Shown here: piece by piece, positions 51,185 through 60,300 of the stretch
How positions within the stretch are numbered: position 1 is the first letter of the stretch
Layout of the letters: each line of letters begins with the position of its first letter
Source of the DNA: Hahella chejuensis KCTC 2396
Lineage (GTDB): Bacteria > Pseudomonadota > Gammaproteobacteria > Pseudomonadales > Oleiphilaceae
Assembly: GCF_000012985.1 (NCBI RefSeq)
Contig: NC_007645.1
Span: 310,001-374,000, forward strand
Direction: 5' to 3'
Length of the DNA stretch: 64,000 bases
Notes under the pieces: model-generated
Seen by the model: the letters and a program-made list of their open reading frames with translations, nothing else
What the model was told of the DNA's origin: nothing
Databases searched by the model: none
Made by a program: the position numbers and the translations under genes

Positions 51185-53413
51185 CTATCCCTGCTGCAGG
51201 CTGGTCCCGTTTCTCAGCGACGTGGCCAGTTTGTACAACTGATCCGGGGGCAAAGGTTTGGCGAACAGGTATCCCTGGGCTTCATCGCAGCCCTGTTTTT
51301 GCAGATAGGCGGCTTGCGCTTCTGTTTCCACGCCTTCCGCCACTACACTCAGATTAAGGTTGTGAGCCATGGCGATGACTGCATTAATGATGACCCGATC
51401 ATCCGCGTTCGTTTCCAATTGCGACACAAAGCTGCGGTCGATTTTGATGCAAGAGATAGGGAAATGCTTGAGATAGGCGAGGGAGGAGTAGCCGACGCCA
51501 AAGTCGTCGATGGATAGACGGAAGCCCATTTTGATCAGCTCGTTGAGGTGAGCCATGTTGGATTCGATGTTCTGGATGAAAACTTCCTCTGTCAGTTCAA
51601 ACTCCAATTGCCTCGGCGGGACGTCGAACTCTCGTAGAAGGTTGTCAATCTTATGGACCAGCTCTTTATCTTCCAACTGGATGGCGGATAAATTGATCGC
51701 GAGCCGGATATGGCTCAGCGGGGTGCCTCGCCATTCCGATAATTGCTGACAGGCCCGGCGCACTACCCACATGCCCAATTCTTTGATTAAGCCAGTTTCT
51801 TCCGCCAGGGGAATAAATTCCGCCGGGGAGATAAAGCCCTGTTCCGGACGATACCAGCGCAGCAGCACTTCGGCCCCGGTGTAGTCACGCGTCTTCAGGT
51901 TCACTTTAGGTTGAAACGCGAGGCTGAGTTCGTTGCGCTCTATCGCTTCGCGTAGCCAGCGGTCCAGCTCCAGACGTTTGAGCGCTTCCGCATGCATGCC
52001 TGTGGTGTAGAAATGATAGCCGTTACGCCCCGCCGCTTTCGCTCGGTAGAGCGCGGCGTCGGCGTTGCGGATCAAGTCCTCGGCGCTGACGCCTCCTTCT
52101 GGATAAACGGCGATGCCGATGCTGCAGGTGATGAAGACCTCTTCATCGTTAAGCGTAAAGGGCTGTTTCATACAGGCCATGATGCGATTGGCGATGGCAA
52201 TCACCTCATCCACGGACTCGGGGTTTTCCAGCAGCATCATGAACTCGTCGCCACCGGCCCGGGCGATGCTGATTTCGTTTTCCAGCAGTGTATTGAAGCG
52301 CTTGGTCAACGCCACTACTAATTGGTCTCCGGCGCTGTGAGTGAGGGTGTCATTGATTTTCTTGAACTGATCCAGATCCACCAGCATGACAGCGAGATAT
52401 TTGTTTGCGCGCTGGGCGCGGAGAATCGCCTGAGCCAGATCCTCCTGGAAAAATGATCGATTGGGCAACCCCGTCAATGCGTCATGAGTGATGACATGAG
52501 ACAGCGTCTGCTCAACTTCCTGTCTACTGGCGACCTCGCTTTGCAGCGCTTCGTTGGCGCTCAGCAGTGAGCGGCGTTGACGCCCGAGAGACATGGCGAG
52601 ATAGCAGACCCAGGCCAGCAGCGCTGACAGTATGGTTCCTGCGCTCATGACGAAGGCGGGAAGAGGGGAAGAGTAATTGTGCAGCCAGCCAGATTTAGGC
52701 TGGACGCTCAGACGCCAGGAGAACTGCAGAGGTTTCCAGTCGGCCGCCGCGGTGATGTCGGGGCTGACGTCGGTGGCGCTGTTGCTGAATATCAGCTTAT
52801 CTCCCTCATATACGCGCACATGAAAATGTTCTTCTTCCCGCGGCGAGATAAGGCTGCCCAGTAGTTGCTCCACCAGAAAAACGCCGACTATAAATCCCTG
52901 AAAATTCTCACCTTTACTGATAGGAACGTATACGACCACGCCTTGGCCTCCTTGTTGTAAGGTGATCACTGGCGTGGAGTTGATGTCGCCCTGCGCGCGG
53001 GCGGAGTCCAGCGCCCGGCGCCGGCTCTCGTTGAAGGCCACGTTGAATCCCAGCGCCTGTTCATTACCGGCCATCGGCTCGATCCACTGGATAACGTAAT
53101 TCTTGTCCGTCCATTCAATGGCTTTAAAGTTAGGAAAGTCTTTATGCAATTCCTCTGCGTTTTTGCGCCAGGTTTCCTTGTTGAAGCCGCCATTGTGGTC
53201 CCAGTAAGCGGCCAGACGCTTGAGCGCGTTCACTTGTTCCAGAAACTGGCGGGTAATGCGCTTGCTGAGAAATTCGGCCTGGTAATCCAGAGCGTGCTGC
53301 CGCCTCTCGCTGGTTTCAATATCAATACGCGACCATAAGGACAACGTCATTGTAAAGCCCAGGCAAAATACGAGGAGCGATAGTAACAAGTGATAAGAGG
53401 CTCTGGCGGACAA
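51185..53413 (-). CDS. CHASE-type membrane GGDEF-EAL protein
   Basis: Predicted c-di-GMP-metabolising protein of about 742 residues. Membrane segments near the N terminus and at the end of a ~230-residue periplasmic CHASE-like domain (FKAIEWTDKNYVIQWIEP, VVVYVPISKG), then a GGDEF domain with intact ARAGGDEFM and an EAL domain with EVLLRW in place of EALLRW, NLSAIQL, DDFGVGYSSL and VAEGVET. The catalytic EAL glutamate and metal ligands seem present, so phosphodiesterase activity is likely. Start: the frame extends to a GTG at 53548, but that lies beyond the porin terminator; TTG 53413, with AGGG upstream, is preferred. Confidence 0.88.
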   Translation of the reverse strand: MSARASYHLLLSLLVFCLGFTMTLSLWSRIDIETSERRQHALDYQAEFLSKRITRQFLEQVNALKRLAAYWDHNGGFNKETWRKNAEELHKDFPNFKAIEWTDKNYVIQWIEPMAGNEQALGFNVAFNESRRRALDSARAQGDINSTPVITLQQGGQGVVVYVPISKGENFQGFIVGVFLVEQLLGSLISPREEEHFHVRVYEGDKLIFSNSATDVSPDITAAADWKPLQFSWRLSVQPKSGWLHNYSSPLPAFVMSAGTILSALLAWVCYLAMSLGRQRRSLLSANEALQSEVASRQEVEQTLSHVITHDALTGLPNRSFFQEDLAQAILRAQRANKYLAVMLVDLDQFKKINDTLTHSAGDQLVVALTKRFNTLLENEISIARAGGDEFMMLLENPESVDEVIAIANRIMACMKQPFTLNDEEVFITCSIGIAVYPEGGVSAEDLIRNADAALYRAKAAGRNGYHFYTTGMHAEALKRLELDRWLREAIERNELSLAFQPKVNLKTRDYTGAEVLLRWYRPEQGFISPAEFIPLAEETGLIKELGMWVVRRACQQLSEWRGTPLSHIRLAINLSAIQLEDKELVHKIDNLLREFDVPPRQLEFELTEEVFIQNIESNMAHLNELIKMGFRLSIDDFGVGYSSLAYLKHFPISCIKIDRSFVSQLETNADDRVIINAVIAMAHNLNLSVVAEGVETEAQAAYLQKQGCDEAQGYLFAKPLPPDQLYKLATSLRNGTSLQQG

Positions 53414-53516
53414 AAGGCACCCTGTAGTTTTGTGATACTTATCAATAAAAAATAGCAGGCGCAGCCGTGATCGACAAAGACCAGACGGCGTTTGGCGGGA
53501 GTGAAACCCGACAGGC

Positions 53517-53542
53517 AAAAAAAAGGGCCGGTTAACCGGCCC
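53517..53542 (-). terminator. Rho-independent terminator of the maltoporin gene
   Basis: GGGCCGGTTAACCGGCCC is a perfect 18-base palindrome. Eight A's on plus (53517-53524) give a U-run in minus-strand RNA, about 40 bases past the porin stop. Confidence 0.9.
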
Positions 53543-53578
53543 GAACACTTGGGTTGAGATTGGGGAATGGGTAGCGGC

Positions 53579-54775
53579 TTACCACCAGGCTTCCATTTGC
53601 ACGCCGAAGTTCAGCACGCTGTCTTCGCCGCCTTCAAACGGCGTACCTTCGCCGTCGTTAATGTAGCTGGCGAAAACCCGGATTTCCGGACGCGCCCAGA
53701 AACTGGGGCCAGCGGACCAGGCTTGTGCGATGGTGATCTTGTCCAATTGGGAGTCGACGCCATCGTCATCCGCTGCGAAGTAGCCTACTTCCAGATAAGT
53801 GCGCATGTAGTCGGACCACTTATACGCTGGACGGGCGGAAATGCTGTAGAAAGAAGAGTCGTCGTTCATGTCGTCGTCTTCAAAGACGCCGTACATGGCG
53901 GCATAGCTGAGCTCGATATTGGCGCTGGGTTTCACCACGCCCCAGTCGATCAGACGGAAACCTTTGCCGCCTTTATCCAATGTCCCATTCCATTGCCCGC
54001 CGCCGAAGTTGCGCATGGGGGAAGCGTAGCCTTCCGTTCCGTACTGGAACACGATTTTGTTGAAACCATCCATGATTGGCGTGGACAGTTCCGCGGTGAA
54101 CAGCGTGCTCAGATCGTCTGCTGCGCCGGCGTCTTTCTGGGCGTCAGTCAGTCTTGGTTTGGCCAGGTCCAGGCCGACTTCCAGCGAGCTGGCGCCGACT
54201 TGAATGCCGGAATAACGGAAGTCGAGGATGTTTATGTTGCCGTAGCCTCTGGTCCAGGCTGCGGAGAATTTGCCTGCGCCTGCATCGATGCCTTCAATAC
54301 CGGCCCCAGGACCTGACACGTCCCAGTAGAAAAGATCCAGATGGTGGATATCGTGGCGCTGATAGTAGCGTTTACCCGCCCACAGCGTCGCTTCAGGGGC
54401 GAAACCCAGCACCCCTTTGGCCTGAACGTTCATCTGGCGAAGCGCAATTTCATCGTCTTCGCTGTTCAGGGCCTCGTAGTCTCCGTCCTGGTTGGATTTG
54501 TAACTGAGCATGGTTTCAACTTTGAATGTTTTGCCGTCGCGGTTGAAAAGCTCTTGCTGAAGGTCCAGCTCCGCATAAGTTTCGCATTCGTTGCCCAAAC
54601 GGCCAACCGCCTGCTTGTTAATGCACTGCTGGTCGCCGTTGTCGCTCATGCCGATACCGGAGCGCGCATAGCCGTGCCACTCAACGGCGCTCGCATTCAC
54701 GGTGAACAAAGAAGCCGCGATGGCGGTCGCCAGAGGGGCTACTTTGAAGAGGCGCTTGTTGTTCTTGTCTGTCAT
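53579..54775 (-). CDS. lamB: Maltoporin (LamB family)
   Basis: Outer membrane channel for maltodextrins and other sugars. 398 residues: signal peptide about 1-30 (ending NASA before VEWHGYARSG, the usual LamB start), then an 18-strand barrel with alternating polar/aromatic pattern, LWAGKRYYQRHDIHHLDLFYWDVSGPGAG as the L3-type constriction segment, and a C-terminal tryptophan required for barrel assembly. It is smaller than the E. coli protein (about 420 mature residues). No maltose transporter genes lie here; the neighbours are hexR and the Entner-Doudoroff operon. Confidence 0.93.
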   Translation of the reverse strand: MTDKNNKRLFKVAPLATAIAASLFTVNASAVEWHGYARSGIGMSDNGDQQCINKQAVGRLGNECETYAELDLQQELFNRDGKTFKVETMLSYKSNQDGDYEALNSEDDEIALRQMNVQAKGVLGFAPEATLWAGKRYYQRHDIHHLDLFYWDVSGPGAGIEGIDAGAGKFSAAWTRGYGNINILDFRYSGIQVGASSLEVGLDLAKPRLTDAQKDAGAADDLSTLFTAELSTPIMDGFNKIVFQYGTEGYASPMRNFGGGQWNGTLDKGGKGFRLIDWGVVKPSANIELSYAAMYGVFEDDDMNDDSSFYSISARPAYKWSDYMRTYLEVGYFAADDDGVDSQLDKITIAQAWSAGPSFWARPEIRVFASYINDGEGTPFEGGEDSVLNFGVQMEAWW

Positions 54776-55103
54776 CGTTTTTTCCTGCTCTTGTTGTTAA
54801 AGGACTCGCCAGGCCGGGCCTTTGCGTACGCCCGGAAAACGGAGGCGCTTTGTCGATGGGACAAATTGTTATTTGCTGGGTCTCATACTCAGTGAACGCC
54901 TGATATGGCACATCCTCCGTTAGGAAAGTTTTGGGGGGGGAGGAGTCAGGGGGAGGGGGGAGGAGAAAGGTAGTAATGGTGAGCGTCAGGCTGATAGCGA
55001 GCGCTATTCAGGCGCTTGCGGGCGCAAAGTGAGAGCGCCCGGAGAGAAGCTTTCGCTCTCCGGGTTATTACTGCAGAAATAGAGGAAGAATCAGGGCGGA
55101 GGC
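54776..55103. other. Porin upstream gap with G-run tract and a hairpin
   Basis: 328 bases. It should hold the maltoporin promoter (minus). A plus-strand G-rich tract (54933-54963) has runs of 8, 5 and 6 G's. CCCGGAGAG (55038-55046) pairs with CTCTCCGGG (55056-55064), 40 bases past the hexR stop; it may end hexR transcripts although no U-run follows. Confidence 0.5.
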
Positions 55104-55979
55104 TTAGACGCCGTCATCGTGAGGATAACGGGTATCGCGCAGGCTGTCCTTGATGCGCTTCAGATGCGAATGGAAGTCCGCTCCACGCTTAAGCGTGACG
55201 CCGGTGGCCAGAATATCGATCACCGCCAGATGGACGATTCTGGAAGTCATCGGCATATATACGTCCGTATCTTCCGGCGCAATAACGTCCAACGCCACGG
55301 TGCATTCCCGGGCCAGAGGGGAATCCGGAGCCGTGATGCCTATTACAACGGCGCCCTGCTCGCGGGCGATTTTGGCGACTTCCACCATTTCCCGCGTACG
55401 CCCGGTATAGGAAATGGCGACGATAGCGTCGCCCGTATGCGCGGCGGCGGCGACCATACGCTGCATGAGAAAATCGTCGTAGGCGGTAACCGGGATATTG
55501 AAGCGGAAGAACTTGTGCTGGGCGTCGATGGCCACGGCGGCGGAAGCGCCCATGCCGAAAAACGAAATTTGCTTGGCCTGGATCAGGTAGTCCACCGCTT
55601 TGGAAATGGCGGTGGTGTTCAGTGACTGTCTGGCTTTGTCGAGATCGGCGATGGTGCTGAGGATTATTTTATCGCTGTATTCCTCAACGGTATCGCTCGA
55701 CTCGACGCTCTGGCTTACGTAAGGCGTGCCGCTGGCCAGACTTTGCGCCAATTGGATCTTGAAATCGGGAAATCCGCTGGCCGCGAAGTTACGACAAAAG
55801 CGGTTGACGGTCGGTTCACTGACGTCGGAGGCGCGCGCCAGTGCGGCTATACTGTAGCGAGTAGCGGCTTTGGGGTCGCGCAGGATGACTTCGGCGACTT
55901 TGCGCTCGGATTTATTCAAATCGTTGAGCCTCTGCCGGATCACCTCCAGCAGATTCTGGTGGGTTATGGTTTCATTCAT
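55104..55979 (-). CDS. hexR: HexR, RpiR-family regulator of central carbon metabolism
   Basis: 291 residues from ATG 55979 ([18 protein letters not shown]), which matches HexR N termini; the frame runs further to 56108 through the operator and is not used. The N-terminal helix-turn-helix shows [16 protein letters not shown] and [16 protein letters not shown]; the SIS domain (about 125-265) has [11 protein letters not shown] and [15 protein letters not shown] for sugar-phosphate binding. HexR represses zwf and related genes and releases DNA on binding 2-keto-3-deoxy-6-phosphogluconate. It is divergent from zwf, with operators in between. Confidence 0.95.
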   Translation of the reverse strand: MNETITHQNLLEVIRQRLNDLNKSERKVAEVILRDPKAATRYSIAALARASDVSEPTVNRFCRNFAASGFPDFKIQLAQSLASGTPYVSQSVESSDTVEEYSDKIILSTIADLDKARQSLNTTAISKAVDYLIQAKQISFFGMGASAAVAIDAQHKFFRFNIPVTAYDDFLMQRMVAAAAHTGDAIVAISYTGRTREMVEVAKIAREQGAVVIGITAPDSPLARECTVALDVIAPEDTDVYMPMTSRIVHLAVIDILATGVTLKRGADFHSHLKRIKDSLRDTRYPHDDGV

Positions 55980-56015
55980 TATCTGTATGGATTCCGGGAG
56001 CGATTTATTTATTGT

Positions 56016-56033
56016 TGTAGTGAAATTACTACA
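56016..56033. promoter_or_regulatory. HexR operator (hexR side)
   Basis: TGTAGTGAAATTACTACA is an 18-base near-perfect inverted repeat fitting the published HexR consensus TGTARTWWWAYTACA-type site. It lies 36 bases upstream of the hexR ATG, so autoregulation is likely. Confidence 0.85.
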
Positions 56034-56141
56034 CATTTTGTTATCGCCCCTAATATAACTCTGCGCACACTGGGTCGCCAGCCGAACGGTCGGTTGGCCA
56101 CTAGTCAATAAGTGGAAGGGAAATCAGTTGAATACGGAAAA

Positions 56142-56159
56142 TGTAGTAAAATTATCACA
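56142..56159. promoter_or_regulatory. HexR operator (zwf side)
   Basis: TGTAGTAAAATTATCACA keeps the left half-site perfectly and a weaker right half. It lies about 67 bases upstream of the zwf ATG and is placed to control zwf-pgl-eda. A lone half-site (ATTACTAC) occurs at 56213-56220. Confidence 0.75.
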
Positions 56160-56226
56160 ATATTTGCCGTTTCAGGTTGAAAATACCATTTTTTTGTCTC
56201 AAAATTACGAATAATTACTACCAAAT

Positions 56227-57711
56227 ATGAAAACTATGAATCGAGCAGCATCTACACAATGTGACTTGGCGCTCTTCGGCGCGCTGGGCGATCTGGCGCA
56301 ACGCAAGTTGTTTCCGGCGCTATTTCAACTGGAGCGGGCCAAACTGCTACATCCGCAGACTCGCATTCTCGCGCTGGCCAGACAGGAAGTTGACGAAGAG
56401 GCCTTCAAGGCGCAGACGTTGGAGCGTTTCAAGGCGTTACTGCCCAAGAACGATCTGGACGACGCCGCGCTGAAGCGCTTCTTCGGCAAGGTACGCTTCC
56501 AGCAGCTCGATTTCGGCGACGCCGAGGGCTATCGCCGCATCAATGAATGGCGCGGGGATTCTGAAGACCCACTGATCGTCTACATGGCGACGCCTCCTGC
56601 GATCTACGGCATGATCGGGGAAAACCTGAAAGGCGCCGACTGCATTCAGCCATCCACCCGCGTAGTGGTGGAGAAGCCTATCGGTCATAATCTGGAGTCT
56701 TCTTTCGAGATCAACGATCGTCTGGCTGAATTCTTTGATGAATCCCAGCTATACCGCATCGATCATTATCTGGGTAAAGAAACCGTACAGAACCTGATTG
56801 CGCTGCGTTTCGCCAACAACCTGTTCGCGACGCAATGGAATCAACGTTATATCTCCCACGTGGAAATCACCGTGGCGGAGAAAGTCGGCATCGAAGGCCG
56901 CTGGGGCTACTTTGACAAGGCTGGTCAGCTGCGCGATATGGTGCAGAACCATTTGCTGCAACTTTTGTGTCTCATCGCCATGGACCCGCCTTCTGATTTG
57001 TCCGCCGGCAGTATTCGCGATGAAAAGGTGAAAGTGCTGAAGGCGCTGAAGCCGATTACGCCGGATCTGATGGAAACCCACATGGTGCGCGGGCAATACA
57101 CCGCCGGCAACATCGATGGCAAACCGGTTCCAGGCTATCTGGACGAAGAGGGCGCCAACGAGGGCAGCTCCACGGAAAGCTTTGTCGCCATCAAGGCGGA
57201 AATCTGCAACTGGCGCTGGGCGGGCGTGCCCTTCTATATGCGCACCGGTAAGCGTATGCCGCAGAAGCTGTCGGAAATCATTATTCACTTCAAGCCGGCG
57301 CCGCACTACATATTTGATCCGGACCAGAAACATCTGGCCAACAACAAACTGATAATCCGTCTGCAACCGGATGAAGGCATTTCCCTGCAGGTGCTGACCA
57401 AAGACCAGGGCCTGGATAAAGGCATGCGTCTGCGTCAGGGGCCGCTGCAGTTAAGTTTTTCTGAAGCGTTTAACACAGGCCGCGTGCCCGACGCCTACGA
57501 GCGTTTGCTGTGGGAAGTCATCAAAGGCAACCAGTACCTGTTCGTACGCCGCGATGAGGTGGAGTACGCGTGGCGCTGGATTGATCAGGTCATCGAAGGC
57601 TGGGCCGAACTGGGTCTGCCGCCGAAGAAATATCCTGCAGGAAGCTGGGGCCCCGTGGCTTCCATCGCCATGATCACCCGGGACGGAAGGAGCTGGTACG
57701 AAGATGCTTGA
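56227..57711 (+). CDS. zwf: Glucose-6-phosphate 1-dehydrogenase
   Basis: Oxidises glucose 6-phosphate to 6-phosphogluconolactone with NADP. 494 residues: the N-terminal nucleotide-binding [19 protein letters not shown] (pseudomonad form of GASGDL), [10 protein letters not shown], and the active-site signature RIDHYLGKE at 177-185. First gene of the zwf-pgl-eda operon feeding the Entner-Doudoroff pathway; pgl overlaps its end by eight bases. HexR sites lie upstream. The ATG at 56227 is taken, with another ATG three codons on. Confidence 0.97.
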   Translation: MKTMNRAASTQCDLALFGALGDLAQRKLFPALFQLERAKLLHPQTRILALARQEVDEEAFKAQTLERFKALLPKNDLDDAALKRFFGKVRFQQLDFGDAEGYRRINEWRGDSEDPLIVYMATPPAIYGMIGENLKGADCIQPSTRVVVEKPIGHNLESSFEINDRLAEFFDESQLYRIDHYLGKETVQNLIALRFANNLFATQWNQRYISHVEITVAEKVGIEGRWGYFDKAGQLRDMVQNHLLQLLCLIAMDPPSDLSAGSIRDEKVKVLKALKPITPDLMETHMVRGQYTAGNIDGKPVPGYLDEEGANEGSSTESFVAIKAEICNWRWAGVPFYMRTGKRMPQKLSEIIIHFKPAPHYIFDPDQKHLANNKLIIRLQPDEGISLQVLTKDQGLDKGMRLRQGPLQLSFSEAFNTGRVPDAYERLLWEVIKGNQYLFVRRDEVEYAWRWIDQVIEGWAELGLPPKKYPAGSWGPVASIAMITRDGRSWYEDA

Positions 57712-58411
57712 ACTATCCTGGCCGCAGGGCGTCACCCTGCAAGTTGAAGAAGAACGAGCGGCGTTGGCTCACAAGCTGGCGTTGCAGACCGCAGAGTGGC
57801 TGCGCGCCGCGCTGCAGGAGAAAGAGCGCGCCTTGTTGGTGATTTCCGGCGGCCGCACGCCAGTGGCTTTTTTCAAATCGCTGGCGCAGCAGGAGCTGTC
57901 CTGGAGCAAGGTGGATATAACGCTGGCGGATGAACGTTGGGTCGATGAAACCCACGACGACAGCAACGCCGCGCTGGTAAAAGAGTTTCTTATACAGGGG
58001 CCGGCGGCGGAGGCGAACTTCCTGCCGCTGAAAAATTCAGCCGCCACGCCTGAGGAAGGCTGCGAGCAGTTGGAGGCCAGACTGGCTGAGCTGTCCTGGC
58101 CTATCGACGTATTGATTTTGGGAATGGGCGCGGATGGACATACCGCCTCTCTGTTCCCGGGGGCGAAAGAGCTGGCGCACGGCCTCGACACGACGGACAA
58201 ATGCGCCCCGATGCATCCGGTCACGGCGCTGCATCCGCGCATGACGCTTTCCTATAACGCATTGGCGGCGGCCAGGCATCAGGCGCTGCATATCACTGGC
58301 GAAGACAAGCTGACCACTCTTAACAAGGTGCTGGCCAAGCTGGACGCGGTGGCGGAGATGCCCGTGCGCGGATTCATCCGCCCAGGCCTCAATGTATTTT
58401 GGAGTCCTTGA
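57704..58411 (+). CDS. pgl: 6-phosphogluconolactonase
   Basis: Hydrolyses 6-phosphogluconolactone, the product of Zwf. 235 residues with the family marks [28 protein letters not shown] and [15 protein letters not shown], all expected for the DevB/SOL type. It overlaps zwf by eight bases and is followed by eda after 36 bases; all three are expected to be repressed by HexR together. Confidence 0.96.
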   Translation: MLELSWPQGVTLQVEEERAALAHKLALQTAEWLRAALQEKERALLVISGGRTPVAFFKSLAQQELSWSKVDITLADERWVDETHDDSNAALVKEFLIQGPAAEANFLPLKNSAATPEEGCEQLEARLAELSWPIDVLILGMGADGHTASLFPGAKELAHGLDTTDKCAPMHPVTALHPRMTLSYNALAAARHQALHITGEDKLTTLNKVLAKLDAVAEMPVRGFIRPGLNVFWSP

Positions 58412-58447
58412 GAAGGAACTTGAGAGTAATAGAGAGAATAGAAACCT

Positions 58448-59101
58448 ATGACATCCCAGACCTATCCTGAAGCGTTGCAAAAACAACTGGACGCTATCGT
58501 AAGCAGTTGCCCGTTGGTGCCGGTCATCACTATCGATCGTCCGGAAGACGCGTTACCGCTCGGGAAAGCCCTGGTGGAAGGCGGCGTCCGTATTCTGGAA
58601 ATCACTCTGCGCACGCCGCACGCCCTGCAGGCGATCACGGATTTGCGAGCCGCGCTTCCCGAAGTTTGGGTTGGCGTAGGCACTGTCGCGACGGTTGAGC
58701 AATTCAAGGCGGCGGAAGACGCCGGCGCTCAGTTCGTGATTACGCCGGGCTCCACCAAAGAACTGTTGGAATATGGCCTGACGGCGAAAATTCCGATGTT
58801 GCCGGGCGTGTCTTCACTGTCTGAAGTCATGGAAGGTTATCGCCTTGGATACCGCGCATTTAAGTTTTTCCCGGCGGAAGTGGCTGGCGGCGTATCCGCG
58901 CTGAAGGCTTTCTCCGGTCCTTTCCCGAATGTGAAGTTCTGCCCGACCGGCGGCATCACCCGGGAAAAAGCGAAAGAATATCTTGCCCTGCCGAACGTAC
59001 TGGCGGTGGGCGGCTCCTGGTTAACCCCCAAGGACGCCATCACCGCAGGCGATTGGCGGCAGATCCGGACTATTGCTGAAGAGAGTCTGGCCGCTATCTG
59101 A
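58448..59101 (+). CDS. eda: KDPG/KHG aldolase
   Basis: Splits 2-keto-3-deoxy-6-phosphogluconate into pyruvate and glyceraldehyde 3-phosphate, the last Entner-Doudoroff step. 217 residues forming a TIM barrel: VRILEITLRTP with general-base E51, ITPGSTKELLEYG, and the Schiff-base lysine K139 in YRAFKFFPAE. Its substrate is the ligand that inactivates HexR, closing the loop. The edd gene is not in this window. A terminator follows. Confidence 0.97.
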   Translation: MTSQTYPEALQKQLDAIVSSCPLVPVITIDRPEDALPLGKALVEGGVRILEITLRTPHALQAITDLRAALPEVWVGVGTVATVEQFKAAEDAGAQFVITPGSTKELLEYGLTAKIPMLPGVSSLSEVMEGYRLGYRAFKFFPAEVAGGVSALKAFSGPFPNVKFCPTGGITREKAKEYLALPNVLAVGGSWLTPKDAITAGDWRQIRTIAEESLAAI

Positions 59102-59167
59102 CGGCGGACAAGGATTCTCTTTATCGATAGCAACGACCCTCCCTCATTGCATTAGCAATATATTTTC

Positions 59168-59191
59168 ACCCGTCGCCTGGCGGGTTTTTTT
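59168..59191 (+). terminator. Rho-independent terminator of zwf-pgl-eda
   Basis: ACCCGTC pairs with GGCGGGT (one T.G) around a four-base loop, followed by seven T's, 66 bases past the eda stop. Confidence 0.8.
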
Positions 59192-59232
59192 ATTTCTGAG
59201 CTGACGTATTGAGAGCGCCCTTCCAGGCTGCG

Positions 59233-60252
59233 TCATGTGTTGGCGCAGTCGATGAAGTAAAACAGACAATCGGTGGTGGCGATGATGGGATTGGTGGTCA
59301 CCATGAACAACTTCAATGGATGTTTGGGGGATAGCCTGCCATTGATGGCGGCGAAGTGATCATGCAGACGCTCTTTTCCCAGATGATCTTTGGCGGTCAA
59401 GGCGTCCAGCCCCGCTTTACCCAGAATGGCCAGCCTCTCCCCGGCAGGCACGGAGCCGTAGTTGAAACGGGCGGCGTCCAACGGCAGCGTCAGCGCCGCG
59501 TCGGGATCGGCGTCGTCGCCATAGTGGACTCTGCGCCCGGGTTTCAACTCCATGCGGATAGGGTTGCGGAAGCGATTGACGCCATAATCGTGTCCGGCGG
59601 CGGCCAACACCTGTTCGCTGCTGAAATAACGCTGCATGCCTTCCCGGGCGATCAACAGAGAGGTTTCATCCTGCGCCCCGCCGCATTCTATCGTCACCGT
59701 CGGCACATCCAGCTCACTGATTTCCATCAGGGCCCCCAGCCGTAAATCCGTGACGATCAGGTCGTTGGTCCAGAGTGAAGTCAATGCGCGATGGTCGGCG
59801 TCACAGCGGATGGCGACGCCAAAGGCGGGACCGCTGCCTGAGGTATTGTGCAGATCAATGAGGCACTCAGGTTTGCTGTCGTGCAGAAAACGCAGAATCG
59901 CTTCCGCCAGCTTGCCCTGGCTGTCGTCGAACGGCGGGCGAAAGCAGCGGTTGAGATCACGCTGGCCGGGCAGCATGCGCTGACTGAACGCAGGAGGAGC
60001 CAGTGCCGCGGGAATGGAAGCGATAATGAGGTCGAGGTCTACCGCTGGCGTTTCGCCGGAGCGCAGATAAGCATATAAGGCGCGCGCGCCGGAGGGTTCA
60101 TTGCCGTGCAGCAGGGTGCAGAAAGCGCGGCGGCGTGAACTGTCGCGGCCTTGTAGCCGGATCAGGGTCGGTCCGCCCAGTTGTTGTAGAAAGGCGGAGA
60201 GATCCTCCTCGAAAGTTAAGTTGCGAATACCGTCAATAACCTTGAGCGGCAT
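59233..60252 (-). CDS. Succinylglutamate desuccinylase/aspartoacylase-family protein
   Basis: Zinc carboxypeptidase-like amidohydrolase, 339 residues. Metal ligands: LLHGNEPSGAR (His, Glu) and CLIDLHNTSG (His); the catalytic glutamate is probably in TVTIECGGAQ. It should release an acyl or amino-acyl group from an amino acid, but no ast (arginine succinyltransferase) genes are near, so the substrate is open. It follows the GCS2 ligase on the same strand by 48 bases and is probably in one operon with it. Confidence 0.87.
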   Translation of the reverse strand: MPLKVIDGIRNLTFEEDLSAFLQQLGGPTLIRLQGRDSSRRRAFCTLLHGNEPSGARALYAYLRSGETPAVDLDLIIASIPAALAPPAFSQRMLPGQRDLNRCFRPPFDDSQGKLAEAILRFLHDSKPECLIDLHNTSGSGPAFGVAIRCDADHRALTSLWTNDLIVTDLRLGALMEISELDVPTVTIECGGAQDETSLLIAREGMQRYFSSEQVLAAAGHDYGVNRFRNPIRMELKPGRRVHYGDDADPDAALTLPLDAARFNYGSVPAGERLAILGKAGLDALTAKDHLGKERLHDHFAAINGRLSPKHPLKLFMVTTNPIIATTDCLFYFIDCANT

Positions 60253-60300
60253 AGTGTTCAGCCCCTTGGGTAATGGTCTGTCGCGGCGGACGCCACATGC

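Noticed and set aside
54939-54964. GGAGGA repeats as MalT boxes before the maltoporin gene
   Set aside because: The tract is simply purine/G-rich, spacing is unusual and no malT or maltose genes are nearby; kept only as a composition oddity.
59233-60252. Calling the amidohydrolase astE
   Set aside because: No other arginine succinyltransferase pathway genes are adjacent and the family is broad; neighbours suggest another substrate.
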